In this document: piece after piece, positions 52,229 through 60,153 of the stretch
Layout of the letters: each line of letters starts with the position of its first letter
Position numbering within the stretch: position 1 is the first letter of the stretch
Origin: an uncultured Pseudomonas sp.
GTDB taxonomy: Bacteria; Pseudomonadota; Gammaproteobacteria; Pseudomonadales; Pseudomonadaceae
Length of the DNA stretch: 64,000 bases
NCBI RefSeq assembly: GCF_913777995.1
Contig: NZ_CAJYVE010000025.1
Span: forward strand, 62,001 to 126,000
Direction of reading: 5' to 3'
Notes under the pieces: generated by a model
Databases searched by the model: none
The model's input: only the letters and a program-made list of their open reading frames with translations
What the model was told of the DNA's origin: nothing
Translations under genes and position numbers: made by a program

Positions 52229-53398
52229 TCAGACCATGCTCGGATCGGGCTCCAGGCCCATCAGCTCACGACCGAGAATCTGCGCACAGACGTCGTAGTC
52301 GGTGTAGGCATGGGCGCCGGTCATGTGCACGTCGCGGAACAGCCGCTGCATTTCGTTGGCTTCGAACCAGGCGGTGCCGCCCGCTGCCTCGAACAGACGG
52401 TCCACCGCCTGGATGCACATCTTCACCACATAACCCTGGTTGGTGCGCCAAAAGGCCAGGGTCTGCCGCGAGGGGTATTCGTGCCGCTCGCCATGCTCGG
52501 CATGCTCCTGCCAGGTCTTCTCCAGGAACGCGCGGGCCGCAGCCACCTGGTGGGTGGACTCGGCCAGGCGCATCAAGGCCGGGGTTGCGGTGCCGACACT
52601 GGCGCCGGTATAGGCGCGGACACGGTTCTGGGTCTTCTCGCGAAAGGCTTCCAGCATGCGCTCGGCGATCCCCAGGCTGATGGTCGAGAAACCACTGGCG
52701 AAATACGGCCGGTACGGCGCATAGAAGATCTTGCTGTCCGGGTACAGACCGAAACCGGCAGACTTGCCCTCCATCATGTCCTTGGCTTTCTGGATGCGAT
52801 GCTCAGGTACGAAGGCCTTGTCGATGACCAGCGTCTTGGTGCCGCTGCCCTTCATGCCTGCCGCATACCAGTCGTCACGAATCTGATAGTCGCTGCGCGG
52901 CAGCACGGCGAAGCAGTAATCCTGAGCGCCTTCGGCATTCGGCCGACGAAAGCCGACGATGGCCCATTCGGCATGGTCACTGCCGCTGCTCCAGCCCATT
53001 TCACCGCTGAACAGTACGCCGCCGTCGACCTCCTCGGTACGCCCGAACGGCGCGATGCTGCTGCTGGCAGTGGCGTCCGGGTTCTCGCCCCACACCTCGT
53101 CCTGCAGGCGCGCCGGAAACATCGCCAATTGGTGGCTGTGGGTGCACAGCAGGCTCATGGCCCAGGCGGTACTGGCGCAAGCGCCGGCCAGCAGCGCAAT
53201 GCAGTCACCGAACTGCGGCAGGGAGATTTCCAGGCCGCCGTAGTGGCGTGGCTGGAAGGCCCGGTGCAGGCCGATGCGTTTGAGCAAGGCAATGTTCTCG
53301 GCAGGTACGCTGCGCGCCTGTTCGGCCTTGGCCGCATTGGCGGCGATTTGCGGAAGGACGGAGCGCAGGTCTTCGAGCAAGGGGTTGGGCTTTTTCAT
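52229..53398 (-). CDS. p-Hydroxyphenylacetate 3-hydroxylase oxygenase component (C2-like)
   Basis: This 389-residue acyl-CoA-dehydrogenase-fold flavin monooxygenase closely resembles Acinetobacter C2 as I remember it. Matching segments include LLKRIGLHRAFQPRHYGGLE, ATASSSIAPFGRTEEVDGGV, DSKIFYAPYRPYFASGFS and YTDYDVCAQILGRELMGLEP. With reduced FMN and oxygen it would convert 4-hydroxyphenylacetate to 3,4-dihydroxyphenylacetate. An AATAATAA motif lies about 14 nt before its start. No ring-cleavage genes are in the window, so the pathway must continue elsewhere. Confidence 0.88.
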   Translation of the reverse strand: MKKPNPLLEDLRSVLPQIAANAAKAEQARSVPAENIALLKRIGLHRAFQPRHYGGLEISLPQFGDCIALLAGACASTAWAMSLLCTHSHQLAMFPARLQDEVWGENPDATASSSIAPFGRTEEVDGGVLFSGEMGWSSGSDHAEWAIVGFRRPNAEGAQDYCFAVLPRSDYQIRDDWYAAGMKGSGTKTLVIDKAFVPEHRIQKAKDMMEGKSAGFGLYPDSKIFYAPYRPYFASGFSTISLGIAERMLEAFREKTQNRVRAYTGASVGTATPALMRLAESTHQVAAARAFLEKTWQEHAEHGERHEYPSRQTLAFWRTNQGYVVKMCIQAVDRLFEAAGGTAWFEANEMQRLFRDVHMTGAHAYTDYDVCAQILGRELMGLEPDPSMV

Positions 53399-53697
53399 GA
53401 GCAGGCTCTGCTTATTATTGGAAGGACTCTTCACCGGCAGGACCGGCCACAGGCCTTGTCCATCGGGCCCTGCCCAGTGGTGATGGGGCCAGTATGGGCG
53501 CCACCCCGAACCTGGAAAATGCACCTTCCGGGCGGAAGATTGCACTTTTCACAGCCCCCATCGCGCAACACGCCGCTGCATCTGGCAGCCACGGACAAGC
53601 CCGCGACAGGCTCGGTCAAGCTTGCCAGGAGGCCGGCACGTACCCTGCTGGCGTGCCTTTTCAATTTTGCTCTCCGCCTGCCTGAGGTAATCCCCGT
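53399..53697. other. Divergent region between oxygenase and aldehyde dehydrogenase genes
   Basis: These 299 nt hold both promoters. The Hfq/Crc-type motif is at 53412-53419. No other operator could be assigned. Confidence 0.45.
53412..53419 (-). promoter_or_regulatory. Hfq/Crc-type motif upstream of the oxygenase gene
   Basis: The minus-strand sequence AATAATAA lies 14-21 nt before the C2-like start codon. Confidence 0.52.
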
Positions 53698-55183
53698 GTC
53701 CGACATTCCATTGCTTCCCCAGGTCCGCGCGTTCCTCGAACGCGACCACGGACTGTTCATCCACGGGCGCAGCGTCAGCGCCCAGTCGAGCCAGCGCATC
53801 GAGGTGGTGAACCCCGCCGACGCGCAGGTCATCGCCCGTGTCAGCGATGCGGGCGAGGCGGATATCGACGCTGCGGTGGCCTCCGCGCGCCAGGGTTTCA
53901 CCGCCTGGTCACAGACCGCTCCGGCGCTGCGCAGCAGCGTGTTGCACAAACTCGCCGACCTGCTGGAGCAACACGCCGAGGAACTCGCGCAGCTGGAGAC
54001 GCTGCAGTCGGGCAAGATCATCCAGATCTCGCGGGCCTTCGAAGTCGGCCAGGCCGCGCACTTCCTGCGCTACTTCGCTGGCTGGGCCACCAAGATCACC
54101 GGGCAGACCATCACCCCGTCATTGCCTTCGTTCAACGGGGAGCAGTACACCGCCTATACGTTGCGCCAACCGATCGGCGTGGTGGTCGGCATCGTGCCGT
54201 GGAATTTCTCGACCATGATCGCCATCTGGAAGCTGGCCTCGGCGCTGACCACCGGCTGCAGCGTGATCATCAAGCCCAGCGAATTCACCCCGCTGACCAT
54301 TTTGCGCATCGCCGAACTGGGCATCGAAGCGGGGCTGCCGGCCGGCGCGCTGAACGTGGTCACCGGCCTGGGCAAGGTGGGTCAGGCACTGATCGAGCAC
54401 CCCGGCACCGACAAGGTGTCGTTCACCGGCTCGGTGCCCACCGGCATCGCGGTGGGCAAGACCGCCTTCGGTGCCAACCTGACCCGCGCCACCCTGGAGC
54501 TGGGTGGCAAGAACTCGGTGGGTTTTCTGCCTGACGTGGACATCGACAAAGCCGTGGCTGGCGCCATCGAAGCGGGCTTTCTGCATTCGGGGCAGATCTG
54601 CGCCGCCGGCGAGCGTTTCTTCGCCCCGCGCCAGCGCATCGATGAACTGATGGAAAAACTCAGCCAGCGCCTCGCCGCGCTGAAGATCGGCTCGCCGCTG
54701 GACGAAGGTACCGAGTTCGGCCCGGTCACCAACCGCATTCATCAGCATAAGCTCGGGCAGTTCTTCGAGCGGGCACGGGCCGAGCAGTGCACCATCGTGC
54801 ATGGCGGTCGGCTGCTCGACCGCGAAGGCTTCTATGTCGAGCCCACGGTGATCCTCGCCCGCTCGCTGGACGACACGCTGCTCAAGGAAGAGACCTTCGG
54901 CCCCATCGCCACCTTCCTGCCCTACGATGACGAAGAAGAACTGCTGGCGATGATGAATGGCACGCCCTACGGCCTGAGCGCCAGCCTGTGGACCAACGAC
55001 CTGGGCAAGGCGCTGCGCATGGTGCCGCGCATCGAGGCCGGTACGGTATGGGTGAACATGCACACGCTGCTCGACCCGGCGGTGCCGTTCGGCGGTATCA
55101 AGGCCTCGGGAATCGGCCGGGAATTCGGTTCGGCGTTCATCGATGACTACACCGAGTTGAAGTCGGTGATGATTCGTCACTGA
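53698..55183 (+). CDS. feaB: Phenylacetaldehyde dehydrogenase-like aldehyde dehydrogenase
   Basis: This 494-residue enzyme starts at GTG 53698, with GAGGTAA about 7 nt upstream. It has the NAD-site motif FTGSVPTGIAVG near residue 243, the catalytic Glu in ATLELGGKNS and the catalytic Cys in HSGQICAAGER near residue 300. FNGEQYTAYTLRQPIGVVVG and the C-terminal GIGREFGSAFIDDYTELKSV fit the phenylacetaldehyde dehydrogenase (FeaB/StyD) group. It would oxidise (hydroxy)phenylacetaldehyde to the acid, which the divergent hydroxylase could use. Confidence 0.8.
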
Positions 55184-55189
55184 GCACCC

Positions 55190-55262
55190 AACCGGCTGAA
55201 GCGCTCCCAGCCGGGATCCGCTTCGGCCGGGATTGGGCTGGGCGGCTGAAGCCGCTCCAGGC
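55190..55262. repeat. Degenerate REP pair, family A
   Basis: CGGCTGAAGCGCTCCCAGCC and GGCGGCTGAAGCCGCTCC lie in direct orientation between the convergent dehydrogenase and phytochrome genes, with part of the usual element missing. Confidence 0.6.
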
Positions 55263-55280
55263 CAAGCGCTGGCCGGTCTG

Positions 55281-57518
55281 TCAGACCGCCACGGGCATGG
55301 TGAAACGGAACTCGCTGCCCTGCCCGACTTCGCTTTCGGCGGTGATCACACCGCCGTGAGCCTTGACGATGCCCTGCGAGATGTACAGCCCCAGGCCGGT
55401 ACCGGTGGGATTGTTGTCTTTCAACGTCCAGTAACGGTCGAAGATGAACGGCAGCTGGTCGGGCGCAATGCCTTCGCCGCAATCGCGCACGCTGAACAGC
55501 ACATGGTCACCATGGGCTTGTGCGGTCACGGTGATCTGCCCCTGTTTGGGGGTGAACTTGATGGCGTTGCCGATCAGGTTCGACAACACCTGGAACAGCC
55601 GCTCCGGGTCGGCATTCACCGTCAGCGCCTGGCCCGGCAGAAACACCAGGTCGATGGCCTTGTCCAGCGCCAGCGGTGCCAGCAGCGTATAGGCCTCTTC
55701 GAAGATCTGCGTGACCTCCAGCGGCCTGGGTGAAATGGTGTAGCGCCCGGCTTCGATCTTCGAAGTGTCGAGCAGGTCTTCGAGCAGCACGTTCATGCGG
55801 CTGGCGGCCTGCTGCATGGTGTCGATGGCTGACGAAATGCGCCGCGACGTGTGCGGCCCCTCCGAGCTGAACGACTTCTGCATCATGCCGCAGAGCATGG
55901 AAATCACCGTCATCGGGTTGCGCAGGTCGTGGGACACTACCGCCACCAGGTCGTCGCGCGCTCTCACCGCCTGCTGCTCGCGGCGTACCTGGCGCGCCAG
56001 ATCGTCTTCCAGGGCCGAGCGACGCAGGTCATTGGCGGCGAATACGTCGCCATGGCTCCAGCGCGTGGCGATGCCGGTCATCTCCACCTTCCAGATTTCG
56101 AACGAAGTGCGCGGACGCAGGCGCATGCCGGCCTCGGAATCGCACATGTCCAGCGGCTTCTCCGGGTTGCCGCTCCACGCCAGGCTCTCCTTCACCTCCT
56201 GGCGGAACCACAGCACGCCGTTGTCCACCGGCTTGGGCAAGCTCATTGCCAGCACCCCGCTGGCGACGTTCTGGTAGGCCTCTGCGGCGGCATACAGGCT
56301 GGATAGATGATGACTGGCGAACACCGGCTCGTTGCGCGCCATCAGCCAGGCGTGCAGGGCGCGGATCTGCGCCGGCTCCGGGCAGCTGCCATGGCAATGC
56401 AGGCGCGAGCCCTCGATGATCGCCACGCCGGTGGCGTCGACCAGCTGCATGAGCAGCTCGGGCTGGGCCGCCAGGCCGTCGAAGACATTCTCTTCGGCAT
56501 CGATCATGCCCCGGTTGAGCTGGCTCAGGGTATGCAGCTTGGCATCGCGCTGACGGCTGACCTCAAGGGCCTCCATGGCGCTGATCTGCAGCGACAGCAC
56601 CTGCCCCAGGGTCTGGCAGGCGATGCGCAGTTCATGGGGCACATACAGCGGGGTGCGGTGACCGCAGGTGATCAGCCCCCACAGCCTGTCGCCCTTGAGC
56701 AGCGACACGCTCATGGACGACAACACGCCCATGTTGCGCATGTACTCGCAATGCACCGGCGACACGCTGCGCAACGTGGCGAACGTCATGTCCAGAGGCT
56801 GGCCGGTGTCGGGCCGCAACTGCGGCACCATGTCCACGGCGGTATAGGACGCATCGGGGATGATCCGCAACCAGTTGCGCCGATACAGCTCGCGGGCCTG
56901 CTCGGGGATGTCAGACGCTGGGAAGAACAGCCCGTTGTAGAGCTCCATGTCCGGCGAAGAGGCTTCAGCGATCACCTGACCGTGCCCGGCCTCTTCGAAA
57001 CGGTAGACCAGTACACGGTCGTAGCCGGTGAGTTTCTGGATTTCGCGGACGCAGGCTTCATACAGTGCCGGCAGGGTCGGCGCCGCTTGCAAGGTGCGCA
57101 ACATGCGCCCCAGGTTGTGAGTCAGGCCCTTGTCATTGAGTGACTGATGGTGCGTGTCCTGGCGTTCCAGTTCCAGCACCAGCACGCCGTCGTGACGATG
57201 CAGCAGGGCTTCGAACGCCACACCGTTGAGGGTCATGAGGATCTGCGCCGCATCACCCAGAGAGGCGCTCTGGCTGGCCTGGGCCACCGCAGCCGCCGCG
57301 TCGGCGCCGATCAAGCGGGCCAGCGGCTGGCCGAGTACCTGCTCTGGGCGCTGGTCGAGCAGCGTTTCGATATTGGCGCTGACCTGCAGCAGCTCGTGCC
57401 CCGGTTCGCTGAGGGTCAGCAGCACACCGTGGGGCTGGATGGCGCCGGGAAACTGAATCGGCTCGCTGGCGCAGTTGGCCAGCAGCCGTTTGAAGGTGGC
57501 GCGGTCGATCTGACTCAA
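55281..57518 (-). CDS. bphP: Bacteriophytochrome histidine kinase
   Basis: This 745-residue photoreceptor kinase has the biliverdin-attachment Cys in LANCASEPIQFPGAIQPHG near residue 16 (PAS). The GAF domain contains FPASDIPEQAR and PVHCEYMRNMGV. The PHY domain tongue contains RTSFEIWKVEMTGIATRW. HisKA with VSHDLRNPM and an HATPase with NLIGNAIKFTP and GTGLGLYIS complete it. It signals red/far-red light by autophosphorylation; no receiver domain is fused. The start is TTG 57518, with GGGAGG 7 nt upstream, overlapping the bphO stop by 4 nt. A GTG at 57545 is the alternative. Confidence 0.93.
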   Translation of the reverse strand: MSQIDRATFKRLLANCASEPIQFPGAIQPHGVLLTLSEPGHELLQVSANIETLLDQRPEQVLGQPLARLIGADAAAAVAQASQSASLGDAAQILMTLNGVAFEALLHRHDGVLVLELERQDTHHQSLNDKGLTHNLGRMLRTLQAAPTLPALYEACVREIQKLTGYDRVLVYRFEEAGHGQVIAEASSPDMELYNGLFFPASDIPEQARELYRRNWLRIIPDASYTAVDMVPQLRPDTGQPLDMTFATLRSVSPVHCEYMRNMGVLSSMSVSLLKGDRLWGLITCGHRTPLYVPHELRIACQTLGQVLSLQISAMEALEVSRQRDAKLHTLSQLNRGMIDAEENVFDGLAAQPELLMQLVDATGVAIIEGSRLHCHGSCPEPAQIRALHAWLMARNEPVFASHHLSSLYAAAEAYQNVASGVLAMSLPKPVDNGVLWFRQEVKESLAWSGNPEKPLDMCDSEAGMRLRPRTSFEIWKVEMTGIATRWSHGDVFAANDLRRSALEDDLARQVRREQQAVRARDDLVAVVSHDLRNPMTVISMLCGMMQKSFSSEGPHTSRRISSAIDTMQQAASRMNVLLEDLLDTSKIEAGRYTISPRPLEVTQIFEEAYTLLAPLALDKAIDLVFLPGQALTVNADPERLFQVLSNLIGNAIKFTPKQGQITVTAQAHGDHVLFSVRDCGEGIAPDQLPFIFDRYWTLKDNNPTGTGLGLYISQGIVKAHGGVITAESEVGQGSEFRFTMPVAV

Positions 57519-58129
57519 GAAAGGACCTCCCGTTGCTCGAGCCACTGCTCGAAACAGCTGAACGTGGATTCAGCCGCCAACGCCGCGGCATGCTGGAAGA
57601 GCGGATCGAAAGGCTGCACCGCCAGCAGGTTGAGAAATGCCTTCCAGTGCCGTCCGGTATCACGACCGTAAACATCGAGGAATGCGGCGCCGTTGTGCTC
57701 GTCCAGCCCCAGGCGGGCGTGCATTTCTCGGCGCAGCACCTGGCCACCCAGTGTCGCGCCCTCAACAACGTATAGCACACCCAGGCAGGCGGCCTGGCTG
57801 TCGATCACCGGCAGGCTCTGACACAGCGGCAATTGCGCACGCACCTGGGCATCGTCACCGAGGGCCTGCAGGTCACGCAGCAAGGCCGGCAGCTTGCGGC
57901 GCTCGGCGAGATCCAGCCCGGCGGGAACCCACCCGCTGCTCGCCAGGGCGGCCTCGAGGGGGGCGTAGAAGCCGTAATAGGCACGCACCAGGCGCTGATA
58001 CAGAAGGAGGTCGAGGCGGCTGGAAAAAAACGGCATGCGTTTCTCCAGCCTGGTGTGCAAGGGGCCCGTACGGGCCCTCAAGGCATCGAGGACCGAGGGT
58101 GAATCCAGGCAAGAGGGGGTTGCCGACAT
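57515..58129 (-). CDS. bphO: Biliverdin-producing heme oxygenase BphO
   Basis: This 204-residue helical protein has the proximal heme His in ARTGPLHTRLEKRMPF near residue 25 and LYVVEGATLGGQVL, the distal-helix glycine region, near residue 118. It cleaves heme to biliverdin, the chromophore for BphP. Its stop overlaps the bphP start, as usual for bphO-bphP. Confidence 0.92.
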   Translation of the reverse strand: MSATPSCLDSPSVLDALRARTGPLHTRLEKRMPFFSSRLDLLLYQRLVRAYYGFYAPLEAALASSGWVPAGLDLAERRKLPALLRDLQALGDDAQVRAQLPLCQSLPVIDSQAACLGVLYVVEGATLGGQVLRREMHARLGLDEHNGAAFLDVYGRDTGRHWKAFLNLLAVQPFDPLFQHAAALAAESTFSCFEQWLEQREVLS

Positions 58130-58242
58130 CCGGTAAGGCTCTCAGGGAGTTGGACTGCGAAACGCGTCCCAGCGATATGAAGGGCCACGATACAGACAAT
58201 GCCAAATGGCCGACAGTTTTTTATATGCCCGATGTCGGCAGG

Positions 58243-59436
58243 CTATCGAGCCGCAGGTATATCCGCGTACAGGGGCGGCTGCAGTTGTCTGGCGAATCTC
58301 ATCAACTGAGTTTGCGCGCGCAGACTCTGACCAAGACTGTGGAGAAACACCGGGTGTCGAGCGAAACAGGCGCTGGCCAGCGGTTCGGCACCACAGAGCT
58401 GGCGAAAAACACGCACCCGCCGCAGGCGCTGCAAGACTTCCTCAGGCACCTGTGCACAAGCTGACAGCGCCCCCGAAGGCCGCCCGCAGCCGCCGACAAT
58501 CAAACGTTCAAGCTGCTCGGCGCCTACGCTGTGCAGGGTGGTCGAGTCGTGCTCGTCGATGATCAATCGGCAGCCGGAACGCTCCGTGTGGCAGCATTCG
58601 TCGAAGCCGGAGACCACCAGCCTGGCCGAGGCTTCATGGCTGCGCATCGCCTGACGCAAAGCCTGGCAGACTGCCACACTGGCCCAGGCACGGTCCGTGT
58701 CCGACAGGTTGACCCCCGCCTGCTCGGCCTGGATGGCGCATTCCGGGTGGCGCAGCACGTCTCCCGGCGCAGCACTGAGCAGATGGCTGGTCCACGCCAG
58801 GCACACTCCATTGCCCAAGGCCCTTTGCCGACCTCGTCGGATAGCCTCCAGGGCCGCCTGCAACTGCGCCACACTGAAGCACAGGCTGGCGTTGACCGCA
58901 TGCCCGGTGGCAACCAGTTCCTCGATGACTTCACACCCCGCGACGCTGAGCGGAATGCTGGTCATGACGTTGGGCATCAGGTTGGACAGTTCCCTGGCAC
59001 GCCTGAACAGGGCGGCCGGGCTGTACATCTCGCTCGGTTCGACTTCCACCACCATCCAGCCCTGCTGCGCGTGGCTGCGCTGCCAGGCCTTGAACAGCAT
59101 TTCGGCCCCTTCGCGTACTGCCGCCTCATACAGCGTTCGGTGAACCGGCGCAGGACTCACCAGCCGGTTCCACTGGCGTGCACGTCGGGACCAGTGCTGG
59201 GCGTTGGCAACGATACTCGCGGTGATGGAAGCAATGCTGGTCAGGGCGCCTGCGATACCCACCTCAGCCGATGCGCTATCGAGGGGGGCCAGGGTTTCGA
59301 TGCATTCCTGCGAACTTGGGTAGTTATCGAGCATGCGCATGCGGAACAGCGGATAACCCTCGGGTGTTCCGGCCCACCAAAGTGTCGGGTGTGTCGCGCC
59401 TCGAAGCGCCTTGGTACATAGGCCATGCGATTCCAT
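58243..59436 (-). CDS. Transaldolase-like protein lacking the Schiff-base lysine
   Basis: This 397-residue protein has a transaldolase-type barrel. GIAGALTSIASITASIV sits where transaldolases have G-TTNPSL, and LMPNVMTSIPLSVAGCEVIE matches the V-VKIP-T-EG-EAI strand with Thr in place of the Schiff-base Lys. HAVNASLCFSVAQLQAALEA matches the VN-TL-FS--QA strand. The Asn of TTNP and the catalytic Lys are both absent, so transaldolase chemistry is unlikely. It lies 113 nt upstream of bphO on the same strand. ATG 59436 is chosen over TTG 59442. The C-terminal 100 residues are Cys- and Arg-rich and unrecognised. Confidence 0.68.
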   Translation of the reverse strand: MESHGLCTKALRGATHPTLWWAGTPEGYPLFRMRMLDNYPSSQECIETLAPLDSASAEVGIAGALTSIASITASIVANAQHWSRRARQWNRLVSPAPVHRTLYEAAVREGAEMLFKAWQRSHAQQGWMVVEVEPSEMYSPAALFRRARELSNLMPNVMTSIPLSVAGCEVIEELVATGHAVNASLCFSVAQLQAALEAIRRGRQRALGNGVCLAWTSHLLSAAPGDVLRHPECAIQAEQAGVNLSDTDRAWASVAVCQALRQAMRSHEASARLVVSGFDECCHTERSGCRLIIDEHDSTTLHSVGAEQLERLIVGGCGRPSGALSACAQVPEEVLQRLRRVRVFRQLCGAEPLASACFARHPVFLHSLGQSLRAQTQLMRFARQLQPPLYADIPAAR

Positions 59437-59814
59437 GCACAAATGCCTTTTTATATGAATACGCGTTAAGTAATCGAGGCCGCGCGCCCGTGCGTACAGC
59501 CCAGGTTAAATAGGCAGTCAATATGCTACGAGTGAATAATCCAGGATACGGGCATGAATAACAGACACCGTCAGACCTTTTATGATGAACGAGCAGGCCG
59601 TCAGCACAACGTGGAGCAGGAACTCCACCTGAAAAGCCCGAGGCTTATGTTTTTCGGTGTCCAGAAAAGGTTGTCTGACGACAAGAATGTCCAAGTGTCG
59701 GCTCACTGTCAAATACTAATCTGCAAGCACGAATATAACAACCTGATACATTCAGAACTTGATAATGCGCCAAAGAAGACAATGCCACCGCAGCACTTTC
59801 GACCCAACGAACAT

Positions 59815-59844
59815 CGACATAACCCTCACTTGAGGGTTATGTCG
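59815..59844. promoter_or_regulatory. Perfect hairpin without T tract
   Basis: CGACATAACCCTCA and TGAGGGTTATGTCG are exact inverted repeats of 14 bp around CT. There is no T run on either side, so it may be a protein-binding site, RNA stem or mobile-element scar. Confidence 0.55.
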
Positions 59845-60076
59845 CAATCAAGAGCCCCCCAAATAAAGACTTGCTTGCCCCTCATATAATCATACAAGCA
59901 CTGACTAGGTACGCCGACCTTGTTATTACCGACGCGTCCACAAAGAGGCGAAGGGGGAAGAACATGCAAGCGCGGGCAACATAGGGCCGTCTACCGCCAC
60001 CCGATCGTGTGGGCGCCCACCCAATCCAGGGGCCCCTCTTGTATGTCCAGTCAGCATGCCTACGCAGAGCATCGGG

Positions 60077-60126
60077 CCGGTTCGAAAGCGCGTTGCTCGA
60101 GAGCCTCGCCAGATCGCTCGAACCGG
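60077..60126. repeat. Inverted repeat downstream of the permease gene
   Basis: CCGGTTCGA and TCGAACCGG are perfect 9-bp arms 32 nt apart, with an inner CTCGAG palindrome. It lies just beyond the 3' end of the amino-acid permease gene and may aid termination. Confidence 0.5.
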
Positions 60127-60153
60127 CTGTAACAGATTATGCGGGCAGCGCTG

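Larger units (their letters stand above)
59437..60153. other. Gene-free region of lower GC with palindromes
   Basis: This 717-nt stretch has only weak frames, such as one at 59554-59889 without a good ribosome site. It holds a perfect 14-bp-arm hairpin at 59815 and an inverted repeat CCGGTTCGA/TCGAACCGG at 60077 and 60118 just past the 3' end of the GabP-type gene. The promoter of the transaldolase-like gene should be near 59440-59550. Confidence 0.5.

Noticed and set aside
59554..59889. Plus-strand frame of 111 codons upstream of the transaldolase-like gene
   Set aside because: It has no recognised motif, a weak ribosome site, composition typical of AT-richer non-coding DNA, and runs through a perfect hairpin.
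60079..60086. GGTTCGAA, resembling a tRNA T-loop
   Set aside because: No acceptor stem, anticodon arm or CCA-proximal pairing can be built around it. It belongs to an inverted repeat.
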